Positions 57,891-64,000 of a stretch of 64,000 nucleotides of DNA are shown in pieces (the first letter of the stretch is position 1; the number at the start of each line of letters is the position of its first letter). Both the position numbers and the translations under genes were made by a program. The stretch spans positions 186,001-250,000 of the forward strand of contig NZ_BMUF01000012.1 of the NCBI RefSeq assembly GCF_014650055.1, given 5' to 3'. Below the pieces are notes generated by a model. The model was not told the DNA's origin. It searched no databases and saw only the letters and a list, made by a program, of their open reading frames with translations. The stretch is from Streptomyces malachitofuscus. GTDB lineage: Bacteria > Actinomycetota > Actinomycetes > Streptomycetales > Streptomycetaceae.

Positions 57891-57981
57891 GTGCCTCCCC
57901 CAGTGCCTCAAGGGCCTGGGAGGTACCCCCGAGGCGATGGGGGTCCCCCCTCCCGAGCGCAGCCGAGAGTGGGGGAGGCAC
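57891..57981. repeat. long nested hairpin repeat element
   Basis: Outer arms GTGCCTCCCCCA / TGGGGGAGGCAC enclose GGGAGG / CCTCCC-type and ACCCCC / GGGGGT stems. It belongs to the same recurrent intergenic family as 50131-50209 and sits between the MmpL terminator and the mgt stop. Confidence 0.7.
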
Positions 57982-58022
57982 CCCGCAATCGCCGGGCTGC
58001 GCAACACCCCCGCCCAACCACG

Positions 58023-59222
58023 TCACCGCCGCACGGACAGCTCCGCCTCGATGAGGTCCGCCGCCCGCCGCGTGCCCCCCTCCTCCGCCATCTCGGCCTG
58101 AATCCCCTTCAACCGCCGCGCGACCTCGGGGTCGTCCAGGAGCGCGAGGGCCGCCCCTCGCAACACCCCCGCGTTCGCCTCGTCGGCCGGGACGTGTCGG
58201 GCCACACCGAGCGCCTGGAGCATGTCGGCGTTCCCGAACTGGTCCACGGCCTGCGGTACGGCGATCATCGGCGTCCCCGTGGCCAGCCCCTCCTGGCTGC
58301 CCCCGGCCCCCGCGTGGGTGACGAACAGGTCGGCCTCCCGGAGCACCGCGAGCTGCGGCACCCAGTCCCGCACCTCCACGTTCTCCGGTACGTCCCCCAG
58401 CTCGGAGGGGTCGACGTGCTTGCCGATCTGGAGCACCAGATGCCAGCCGGGCAGTCCGGCGAACGCCTTGACGCACTCCCGGTAGAAGTCCGGCTGCTTG
58501 GTGAACGACGATCCGAGCGACACCAGGACGACCTTCTCGGCCCCCGCGGGCCGCTGCCAGTCCCCCTCGGCGCCGCGGTCGCCCTGACAGGCACCGACGA
58601 AGGAGTGCACCCGTTCGTCGACCCGGTCGGCGTTGGGCTGGAGCGCCTTGGGGATGAGGACGATCGAGCGGGCGGGGCGGCCCGCGAAGGGGTCCGGGTG
58701 CTCGGTGATCCCGTTCTCCTCCAGCCACGCGTGGAATCGGGCGTAGTACGCCTGCCCGCGCTCGGTCTTCCGGGGCTCCTCCCACATCGGCTCGGCGATC
58801 TCCTGCTCGTACCCGTCCCAGGCGACGAGGTTGGGTGAGAGGGAGATCGCGGGCACGCCCCAGCGGTGGGCGAGCACGCGCGCCGGATAGGAGGTGATGT
58901 CGTGCAGGACGAGGTCGGGGGTGTCCCCCTCGTAGGCCTCGGCGAGCTGCGGAAGTGCCTGGATGGCGTCGTCCAGGAACGGCTCCACGTTGTCCAGCAG
59001 TGTGGTGCCCCAGGCCTCCGGGTCGTCGTCGGGGCCCGGCAGGGTGCTGTTCCACGGCTTGGGTTCGGCGCCCGTCTCGGCGACCTTCCCGGCGAAGAGC
59101 GGCGGGATCGCGTAGGTCACCCGGTGGCCACGGGCCACGAGCTCGCGGATCACCTCGAGGCTCGGGTTCACGTGCCCGTGGGCGGCGATGGAGAACATGG
59201 CGATGTGACGGGGACTGGTCAT
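58023..59222 (-). CDS. mgt: macrolide glycosyltransferase
   Basis: 399 residues. GT1-family UDP-glucosyltransferase of the Mgt/OleD group that inactivates macrolides by adding glucose to the desosamine 2'-OH. Acceptor-domain His is in SIAAHGHVNPS (about 12-22); the donor-binding signature is VTHAGAGGSQEGLATGTPMIAVPQAVDQFGNA at about 305-335. It follows lrm on the minus strand, the same pair described in S. lividans. It has its own promoter in the 47-base gap, with a dyad operator. Start at ATG 59222 is leaderless. Confidence 0.92.
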   Translation of the reverse strand: MTSPRHIAMFSIAAHGHVNPSLEVIRELVARGHRVTYAIPPLFAGKVAETGAEPKPWNSTLPGPDDDPEAWGTTLLDNVEPFLDDAIQALPQLAEAYEGDTPDLVLHDITSYPARVLAHRWGVPAISLSPNLVAWDGYEQEIAEPMWEEPRKTERGQAYYARFHAWLEENGITEHPDPFAGRPARSIVLIPKALQPNADRVDERVHSFVGACQGDRGAEGDWQRPAGAEKVVLVSLGSSFTKQPDFYRECVKAFAGLPGWHLVLQIGKHVDPSELGDVPENVEVRDWVPQLAVLREADLFVTHAGAGGSQEGLATGTPMIAVPQAVDQFGNADMLQALGVARHVPADEANAGVLRGAALALLDDPEVARRLKGIQAEMAEEGGTRRAADLIEAELSVRR

Positions 59223-59228
59223 ACCGGG

Positions 59229-59258
59229 ACCATAGACGAGACGATACGTCTCGTGCAA
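59229..59258 (-). promoter_or_regulatory. mgt promoter with dyad operator in the spacer
   Basis: On the minus strand TTGCAC (59253-59258), 18 bases, TATGGT (59229-59234), 6 bases, then the mgt ATG. The spacer is a perfect dyad ACGAGACG-ATA-CGTCTCGT at 59236-59254. A TetR-type repressor bound there would shut the promoter. No TetR gene is adjacent in this window. Confidence 0.7.
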
Positions 59259-59269
59259 CTCGATGGCGA

Positions 59270-60046
59270 TCACGGTGCCAGCACCTCGTGCAGCCGCAGC
59301 CACCGCTCCGGCGCCACCTCGCCCACCAGCACCCCGGCATCCAGCCGCGCCGCCCGGAACGCGGCGTCCACCCGCCGCCGTGGATGTGTCCGGCGCAGGG
59401 AGGCGTGCAGCGAGCCACCGACCCCGGAGAAGCCCAGCTCGACCAGGCTCCGCCAGCTGCCGGAGGCGGCGGCGCCGAGCAGCGGGACAGGGCGGCGCTC
59501 GATGCGGACGACACCGGCGTCGACCCGGGGCACGGGCCGGAAGGAGCGCCGGCCGACCCGGGCGAGCAACCGCCACTCGTAACGGGGCCAGGTGAGCACG
59601 GTGAGGCGGGTCCAGCTGCCGTAGTCACCGGTGCGTTTGCGGGCGTACTCGAGCTGGGTGAGCAGGGTGGCATCGGTGAGCCGGGGTGCGCGCAGGCACC
59701 AGTCGACGACGGCGGCCGTACGGGAGAAGGGCACGTTCCCGGCGACGGAGAACGGCGTGCGCGGCGGGCGGGCGGCGAGGAAGTCGGCGCCCAGGACGCG
59801 GACGTGAGGTGCGGCGGAGAAGCGGTCGCGCAGTACCGGCACGAGCCGCGCGTCGATCTCGTAGGCGTGCAGCTCCCGGCACAGGGGCGCGAGGGCGTCG
59901 GTCACCGCTCCCCTGCCCGCGCCCACTTCCAGCAGCAGCGGGACGGGCGCGCCGTGCGGGACGGCGAGACGGGCGAAACGGCGGGCGGTGGCGCGGTCGG
60001 CGAGGAAGTTCTGCGAGAGCGCGCGGGAGGTGGAGGGGCGGGCCAT
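59270..60046 (-). CDS. lrm: 23S rRNA adenine N6-methyltransferase (Erm), MLS resistance
   Basis: 258 residues. Methylates A2058 of 23S rRNA, blocking macrolides, lincosamides and streptogramin B. SQNFLAD (11-17), motif I LLLEVGAGRGAVT (about 37-49), YEIDARL, and motif IV N104-VPF (VAGNVPF) are the Erm/KsgA set. Closest to the lrm (ermO) type of S. lividans, reported as a monomethylating enzyme; that is from memory. GACAAGGACC is near the ribosome site. A leader peptide ORF and an 8-bp dyad precede it. Confidence 0.92.
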   Translation of the reverse strand: MARPSTSRALSQNFLADRATARRFARLAVPHGAPVPLLLEVGAGRGAVTDALAPLCRELHAYEIDARLVPVLRDRFSAAPHVRVLGADFLAARPPRTPFSVAGNVPFSRTAAVVDWCLRAPRLTDATLLTQLEYARKRTGDYGSWTRLTVLTWPRYEWRLLARVGRRSFRPVPRVDAGVVRIERRPVPLLGAAASGSWRSLVELGFSGVGGSLHASLRRTHPRRRVDAAFRAARLDAGVLVGEVAPERWLRLHEVLAP

Positions 60047-60060
60047 GGCCTGCGGTCCTT

Positions 60061-60107
60061 GTCTTCCGTGAGGTGAGAAGGGCAGACGAGGGCCCTGACC
60101 GGAAGAC
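60061..60107 (-). promoter_or_regulatory. 8-bp dyad immediately before the lrm ribosome site
   Basis: GTCTTCCG (minus-strand 5' arm at 60100-60107) and CGGAAGAC (3' arm at 60061-60068), 31-base loop. The 3' arm abuts AAGGA, the likely Shine-Dalgarno 9 bases before the ATG. The stem can form only if ribosomes do not hold it open. Confidence 0.5.
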
Positions 60108-60153
60108 AGAGGAAAAGATCGGGGAAGGGTGTGCGGACGGCCGCCGCGCCGGA

Positions 60154-60267
60154 TCAGCGGGCGGTGCTCCCCGGGCCGGTCAGGGCTCCGGGGCCACGAC
60201 GCATCCGGACGGAGTGCGTGCGGCCCCGGCGGTGACCGGTCTCGAAGATCGCGTTGAAGGCTCCCAC
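60154..60267 (-). CDS. leader peptide upstream of lrm
   Basis: 37 residues from a GTG at 60267, stop TGA at 60154-60156. Seven bases separate the GTG from a TAGCGT box, so it is leaderless. The peptide starts MGAFNAIFETG and contains THSVRMRR (residues 17-24). Arg21-Met-Arg23 is the +x+ type motif that arrests ribosomes with macrolides; ErmDL, as I recall it, has THSMRLR. Coding capacity ends 108 bases before lrm. It is not recognised as a gene by length. Confidence 0.62.
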   Translation of the reverse strand: MGAFNAIFETGHRRGRTHSVRMRRGPGALTGPGSTAR

Positions 60268-60274
60268 GGCGAGG

Positions 60275-60304
60275 ACGCTAGGCGGCCAACGCGAGGGCAC
60301 GCAA
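60275..60304 (-). promoter_or_regulatory. lrm leader promoter
   Basis: TTGCGT (60299-60304), 18-base spacer, TAGCGT (60275-60280). Four bases beyond the -35 is an AAAA tract (60309-60312 on the plus strand as TTTT), the placement of the A/T-rich element of WhiB7/WblC-dependent promoters, which is known to control erm-type genes. Confidence 0.55.
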
Positions 60305-60323
60305 CGGGTTTTCCGGGCGGCGC

Positions 60324-61604
60324 TCAGCGCTGGTAGCGGGCCAGCACCAGATTGCCGTCCTCCTCCAGCCGCTCGCGCAGCTCGTCGAGGCCGATCGCCC
60401 CGCTGTAGTACTCCTGGAGCGCCGGCGTGGCCACCTTGTCCTTCCACTCGGGGTAGCCCCGCACGGTCTGTGCGGGGGCCGGGCGCAGATGGGCGGCGAG
60501 CGCGGTGCCGGTGGCCCAGCCGTGTTCTTCGGTGTGCAGGGCGGGGTCGGCCAGGGCCCGGCTGCCGGTGGGCAGCATCCAGTCGCCGAGGGCGAGACGG
60601 ACCATGTTCCGCGGCCGGAGCAGGAAGTCGAGGAAGGCGACGGCCTCCTTCTTGTGCGGGCAGTCCTCGGCGACGGACAGCGTCTGCGGGCTGACGCCCT
60701 GGGTGAGTCCGCCGGCTCCGGCCGGGGCGGGCAGCACCTGCCAGTCGAAGCCGTCCGGCGCCTGCCGGGCGATCTGCTGGCGGTAGGAGAACCCGAGCGG
60801 CACCATCGCGTACTTGCCGGCGAAGAAGCCGGGCAGGGTGTCGGAGCCGCCGCTGCCGAGCGTGGTGGGCGAGGCGCTGCGGTCGGTGGTCACCTGCTCG
60901 TGAACGGTGCGCGGGACGACCTCGTCGCCCTCCTCGAACCGCACGGTCACCTTGCCGTCGGCGCCCCGGTGGAACAGCCGGCCGCCCGCGGAGAGGGAGA
61001 GGTTGAGGGTGGCGGACACGGGCTCCTTGAGCGGCCAGGCGACACCGTACTTCCCCCCGCCCGACAGCTCCTTCGTCACCTGCCGGAACTCCGTCCAGCT
61101 CCAGGGGTCCGCGGGCGTCGGGACGCGGACGCCGGACTCCTTCAGCCAGGCGGCGTTGGCGATGAGGACGCGCGGTTCCTGGAGGAAGGGCACCCCGTAG
61201 ATGCCGTCCCCGAAGGTGACGGTCTGCCAGCCGCGCGGCGGGATGTCGGACTTCAGCCGCTCGGGCAGCAGCTCCGTCAGATCGGCCAGATAGCCGCCGT
61301 ACGCGAAGTCGGCGAGGTCGTCGGAGGCGTCGTGGACGATGTCGGGCGCCTCGCCGCCCTCGAAGGAGGTGAGCAGCTGGTCGTGGACGCTGTCCCAGCT
61401 GCCCTGGACGTACTCCACCCGGACGTCCGGGTGGGCGGCGTTCCACTCCTCGACCAGGTCCCTGGTGGCCTCGACCGACTCCTCCTGCCAGGCCAGCGAC
61501 AGAAAGCGCAGGGTGATCCGTCCGTCGTCGCGGGTGCCGCCGGAGGAGCAGCCCGCGAGGAGCAGAACGACGGCGAGGGCCGTCACAAGAGTTCTGGTGC
61601 GCAT
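60324..61604 (-). CDS. sugar ABC transporter substrate-binding lipoprotein
   Basis: 426 residues from the ATG at 61604. Lipobox LLLAGC (Cys19). Family 1 (MalE-type) binding fold: TLRFLSLAWQEESVEATRDLVEEWNAAHPDV near 30 and YGVPFLQEPRVLIANAAWL near 137. Its start overlaps the stop of the downstream-named permease gene by one base. Substrate unknown; a mono- or oligosaccharide is expected. Confidence 0.9.
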   Translation of the reverse strand: MRTRTLVTALAVVLLLAGCSSGGTRDDGRITLRFLSLAWQEESVEATRDLVEEWNAAHPDVRVEYVQGSWDSVHDQLLTSFEGGEAPDIVHDASDDLADFAYGGYLADLTELLPERLKSDIPPRGWQTVTFGDGIYGVPFLQEPRVLIANAAWLKESGVRVPTPADPWSWTEFRQVTKELSGGGKYGVAWPLKEPVSATLNLSLSAGGRLFHRGADGKVTVRFEEGDEVVPRTVHEQVTTDRSASPTTLGSGGSDTLPGFFAGKYAMVPLGFSYRQQIARQAPDGFDWQVLPAPAGAGGLTQGVSPQTLSVAEDCPHKKEAVAFLDFLLRPRNMVRLALGDWMLPTGSRALADPALHTEEHGWATGTALAAHLRPAPAQTVRGYPEWKDKVATPALQEYYSGAIGLDELRERLEEDGNLVLARYQR

Positions 61605-62437
61605 CAGCTCTTCACCGCCCCGGCGAGCATGCCGCCCGTGATCCGCCGCTGGATGATCGCGAAGACGACCAGGGAGGGCAGCGTCGCGAGGAACGCGGCG
61701 GCCGCCAGCGGGCCGAGGTCGGCGACTCCCTCGGCGCCGATGAAATGGGTGAGGATCACCGGCAGGGTCTGCTTCTCGGGAGTCTTGAGCAGGACGAGGG
61801 CGAAGAAGAACTCGTTCCACGCGGTGATGAAGGCGAACAGCGCGGTGGCGACGATGCCCGGCGCGAGGAGCGGCGCGGTCACCGACACCAGGGTCCGCAG
61901 CCGCCCGGCCCCGTCGACGGCCGCCGCCTCCTCCAGCTCGGCCGGCACGGCACGGACGTAGCCGGTGAGCATCCACAGCGCGAAGGGCAGCGCCCAGACC
62001 ACGTAGACCAGCACCAGACCGGGCACGGAGTCGATCAGCCGGAGATTCTTCAGCACCAGGAACAGCGGGATGATCAGCAGCACGAACGGGAACGCCTGGC
62101 TGACCACCACCCAGCCCGTCGCGGCCCGGGCGAGCGCGGTGCGGTGACGGGCCATCACATACGCCATCGGGGTGGCGATGACGACGGAGACGACGGCCGC
62201 GGCGAGCGCCGCGAGCAGGGAGTTGAGGGCGGCCCGCAGCAGGGGCTGTTCGTCGAAGGCCTGGCGGAAGTTGTCGAGGGTGGGGTCGCGCGGGATCCAG
62301 GTCGGGTGGAGCGCGGCCAGCTCGGCCGGAGGCTTGAACGCGGTCGAGACCAGCCAGAGGAACGGGAAGGCGAGGAAGGCGAGATACGCGAGCAGCGCGG
62401 CGTACTGGCCGACGCGGGCACTGGTGGAGGTCCTCAC
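61604..62437 (-). CDS. sugar ABC transporter permease (MalG type)
   Basis: 277 residues, six helices, EAA motif ELEEAAAVDGAGRLRTLVSVTAPLLAPG at about 168-195, as in MalG. Second permease of the importer. Its start overlaps the other permease stop by four bases. Confidence 0.92.
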   Translation of the reverse strand: MRTSTSARVGQYAALLAYLAFLAFPFLWLVSTAFKPPAELAALHPTWIPRDPTLDNFRQAFDEQPLLRAALNSLLAALAAAVVSVVIATPMAYVMARHRTALARAATGWVVVSQAFPFVLLIIPLFLVLKNLRLIDSVPGLVLVYVVWALPFALWMLTGYVRAVPAELEEAAAVDGAGRLRTLVSVTAPLLAPGIVATALFAFITAWNEFFFALVLLKTPEKQTLPVILTHFIGAEGVADLGPLAAAAFLATLPSLVVFAIIQRRITGGMLAGAVKS

Positions 62438-63372
62438 GCCCTGTCACCTCCCCGGAGCCGGCCGGCGAGGAAGACGGCCAGCGCGATCGAGATCGCGGCG
62501 ACCATGACACAGCCCATGGCCGCCGCGTAGCCGAACTGTCCGTAGCGGAAGGCCTCTTCGTAGGCGAAGAGCATGGGCAGCCGGGTGCGTCCGCCGGGGC
62601 CGCCGTTGGTCAGCACATAGACCAGGGCGAAGGAGTTGAAGTTCCAGATCAGGTTGAGCGCCGTGATGGCGAGGGCGACGGGGCGGATGGCGGGCCAGGT
62701 GACCGTGCGGAAGCGGCGCCAGGCTCCGGCGCCGTCCACGGCCGCCGCCTCGTGCAGCTCGCGCGGGGTGTTCTGCAGCCCGGCGAGCAGCGCGACCGTG
62801 GTCTGCGGCATGCCGGCCCACACGCCGACGACGATCACCGCGGGCAGGGCGGTGGCGAGCCCGCTGAGCCAGTCCCGGCCGCCGCCCAGGCCGAGGTCGC
62901 GGAGCGTCTCGTTGAGGAGGCCGGCGTCCGGGTTGTAGACGATCCGCCACATGATGCCGACGACCACCTCGGGCATCGCCCAGGGGACGATCGCCAGGGC
63001 GCGGGCGAGCCAGCGCAGCTTCAGGTCCTGGTGGAGCAGCAGCGCGAGACCCAGCGCCAGCAGGAACTGCGGCACCGTCACCCCGACCGCCCAGACCAGC
63101 CCGATCCGGAACGACTCCCAGAACAGCGTGTCGTGCAGCAGATCCTGGAAGTTGAGGGTGCCGATCCACCGGGTCGGTCCGGTACGCCCCGACTGGGCGT
63201 CGGTGAAGGCCAGCAGGATGCCGTAGAGCAGCGGTCCGACGCTCAGGACGAGGATCGGGATCAGCGCGGGCAGCACCAGGAACCACGGGCCGTGGCCCAG
63301 GGCGCGCCCCGGTGCGGTGCCCGGGCCGGGCGCGCGGGGCGCGGATCTCCTCGCCTCGGTCACCGACGTCAC
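62434..63372 (-). CDS. sugar ABC transporter permease (MalF type)
   Basis: 312 residues from a GTG at 63372 (AAAGGGG upstream). Six helices, EAA motif ELHEAAAVDGAGAWRRFRTVTWPAIRP at about 205-231. First gene of the three-gene importer. No ATPase is present; in streptomycetes a shared ATPase (MsiK) normally serves such importers. Confidence 0.92.
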   Translation of the reverse strand: MTSVTEARRSAPRAPGPGTAPGRALGHGPWFLVLPALIPILVLSVGPLLYGILLAFTDAQSGRTGPTRWIGTLNFQDLLHDTLFWESFRIGLVWAVGVTVPQFLLALGLALLLHQDLKLRWLARALAIVPWAMPEVVVGIMWRIVYNPDAGLLNETLRDLGLGGGRDWLSGLATALPAVIVVGVWAGMPQTTVALLAGLQNTPRELHEAAAVDGAGAWRRFRTVTWPAIRPVALAITALNLIWNFNSFALVYVLTNGGPGGRTRLPMLFAYEEAFRYGQFGYAAAMGCVMVAAISIALAVFLAGRLRGGDRA

Positions 63373-63428
63373 GGAATCAGCCCCTTTGCACGGCGCGGGT
63401 GGGCCCGGTCATGGTCGTTAAGGGGGTC

Positions 63429-63443
63429 TGCCTCGTCAAGGCA
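63429..63443. promoter_or_regulatory. dyad over the -35 of the sugar importer promoter
   Basis: TGCCT-CGTCA-AGGCA, perfect arms. On the minus strand its centre reads TTGACG, a good -35, with GACCAT 17 bases downstream as a possible -10. A LacI- or GntR-family repressor would fit. Confidence 0.45.
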
Positions 63444-63534
63444 CCGCGCACACCGGCCGACCTGTGCGAATGCGACACTGGCCGGCGGATGGCCGGATTG
63501 CGGCGGCCGGAGGCGGACGGACCTGGAGGGACGG

Positions 63535-64000
63535 ATGGATGAGGCACGGGCGCGGGACGTCCTGGCGGCGGCGGGAGTGCTGCCCGGCGCGGCAGGGGAC
63601 GCGCGGCTGCTCGCCCTCGGCGAGAACGCGGTGTTCGCCGCCGGTGACCTGGCCGTCAAGGTGGGCCGCGACGCCGAGCTGATGGACCGGGCCCGCCGGG
63701 AGCTGGCCATCGCGGGATGGCTGGCGTCGGAGGGCGTGCCGGCGGTGCGGGCGGCCGAACCCGAGGCACTGCTGGTCGAGGGGCACCCGGTGACCGTGTG
63801 GCACCGGCTGCCGGAGGCGGTGCGGCCCGCAGGACCACGGGATCTGGCCGAACTGCTGTGGCTGGTCCACGCACTGCCCGCTCCTCCCTTCCCTCTGCCG
63901 CCCCGCGAGCTGCTGGGCGGGGTGGAACGCTGGCTGCGGCTCGCGGGCGACGCGATCGACCCGGCGGACGCGGCGTATCTGCGCGAGCGGCGCGACGGTT
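63535..64000 (+). CDS. aminoglycoside phosphotransferase-like protein (3' end cut by window)
   Basis: 155 codons are visible, starting MDEARARDVLAAAG at the ATG at 63535 (GGAGGG four bases upstream), with no stop before base 64000. GENAVFAAGDLAVKVGRD is the glycine-rich/lysine ATP-binding part of the APH/choline kinase fold, and ELLWLVHALPAP precedes the catalytic domain, which lies outside. Phosphotransferase activity and substrate cannot be told. Divergent from the sugar importer. Confidence 0.8.
   Translation, partial: MDEARARDVLAAAGVLPGAAGDARLLALGENAVFAAGDLAVKVGRDAELMDRARRELAIAGWLASEGVPAVRAAEPEALLVEGHPVTVWHRLPEAVRPAGPRDLAELLWLVHALPAPPFPLPPRELLGGVERWLRLAGDAIDPADAAYLRERRDG

Noticed and set aside
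55918..59673. 1251-codon open frame on the minus strand
   Set aside because: It runs antisense through MmpL and out of frame through mgt and lrm. Composition is Arg/Pro/His-rich with no domain; both real genes have clear motifs. It is an effect of high GC.
58023..60046. mgt and lrm as one simple operon
   Set aside because: The 47-base gap holds a full mgt promoter and operator, so independent expression is likely, though read-through is possible.
1..64000. tRNA, rRNA, CRISPR, IS, prophage or att sites
   Set aside because: No cloverleaf TΨC-like sequences, no regular spacer repeats, no transposase, integrase or terminal repeats were seen. Reading by eye could miss a single tRNA.

Overview
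The window is a chromosomal segment of an actinomycete, almost certainly a Streptomyces. Coding bases are very GC-rich with G/C-loaded third codon positions. The families present are typical of the genus: a WhiJ-type locus with a DUF397 protein, the lrm/mgt macrolide resistance pair, SpoIIE-type PAS phosphatases, and a sugar ABC importer without its own ATPase. Short hairpin repeats that recur between Streptomyces genes are also present. I saw no rRNA, tRNA, CRISPR array, insertion sequence or prophage. About 60 protein genes are supported, including two truncated by the window ends (a GH2 beta-galactosidase at the left, an aminoglycoside-phosphotransferase-like protein at the right) and three or four small ORFs.

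Layout. 1-5.1 kb: glycoside hydrolases (GH2, GH43) around a PEP mutase-like enzyme and a DinB protein. 5.2-11 kb: class II amidotransferase, diacylglycerol-kinase-like protein and a run of small membrane proteins (DUF7144, SHOCT, HdeD) divergent from a DUF2252 protein. 11-18.8 kb: LuxR/MalT-like regulator with a DHA2 exporter, then a membrane PAS-PP2C phosphatase. 18.9-21.4 kb: homocysteine methyltransferase and a WhiJ-like trio. 21.4-25.4 kb: ABC exporter plus two-component system in one operon. 25.7-38.8 kb: mostly single-gene units (PPOX, AlkD-like, DinB, esterase, orphan binding protein, ThuA, LysR, SDRs, VOC, two AraC regulators, NmrA, YihY). 38.9-44.3 kb: AidB-like flavoprotein, GAF regulator, secreted protein, GNAT.

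44.4-53.9 kb is a sulfur assimilation operon: leader peptide, siroheme sulfite reductase, small zinc ribbon, cysH, cysC, cysD, cysN, a sulfonate-type ABC importer and a sirohydrochlorin chelatase. It takes up organosulfur or sulfate-derived sulfur, activates sulfate, reduces it to sulfide, and makes the siroheme the reductase needs. 53.9-57.8 kb holds a DsbA-like protein, DUF1697 and an MmpL exporter. 58.0-60.3 kb holds the macrolide resistance pair mgt and lrm (erm). 60.3-63.4 kb is a sugar ABC importer.

The most interesting signals are regulatory. (1) An apparently unannotated leaderless leader peptide precedes lrm; it carries an Arg-x-Arg motif like those that stall ribosomes with macrolides. 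(2) The mgt promoter has a perfect dyad filling the space between its -35 and -10. (3) The sulfur operon has a 27-residue leader followed by two mutually exclusive stems. (4) The WhiJ-like locus has a perfect 13-bp dyad and an internally duplicated DUF397 protein. (5) At least fourteen start codons lie 6-8 bases downstream of a TANNNT -10 box, so leaderless mRNAs are common here.
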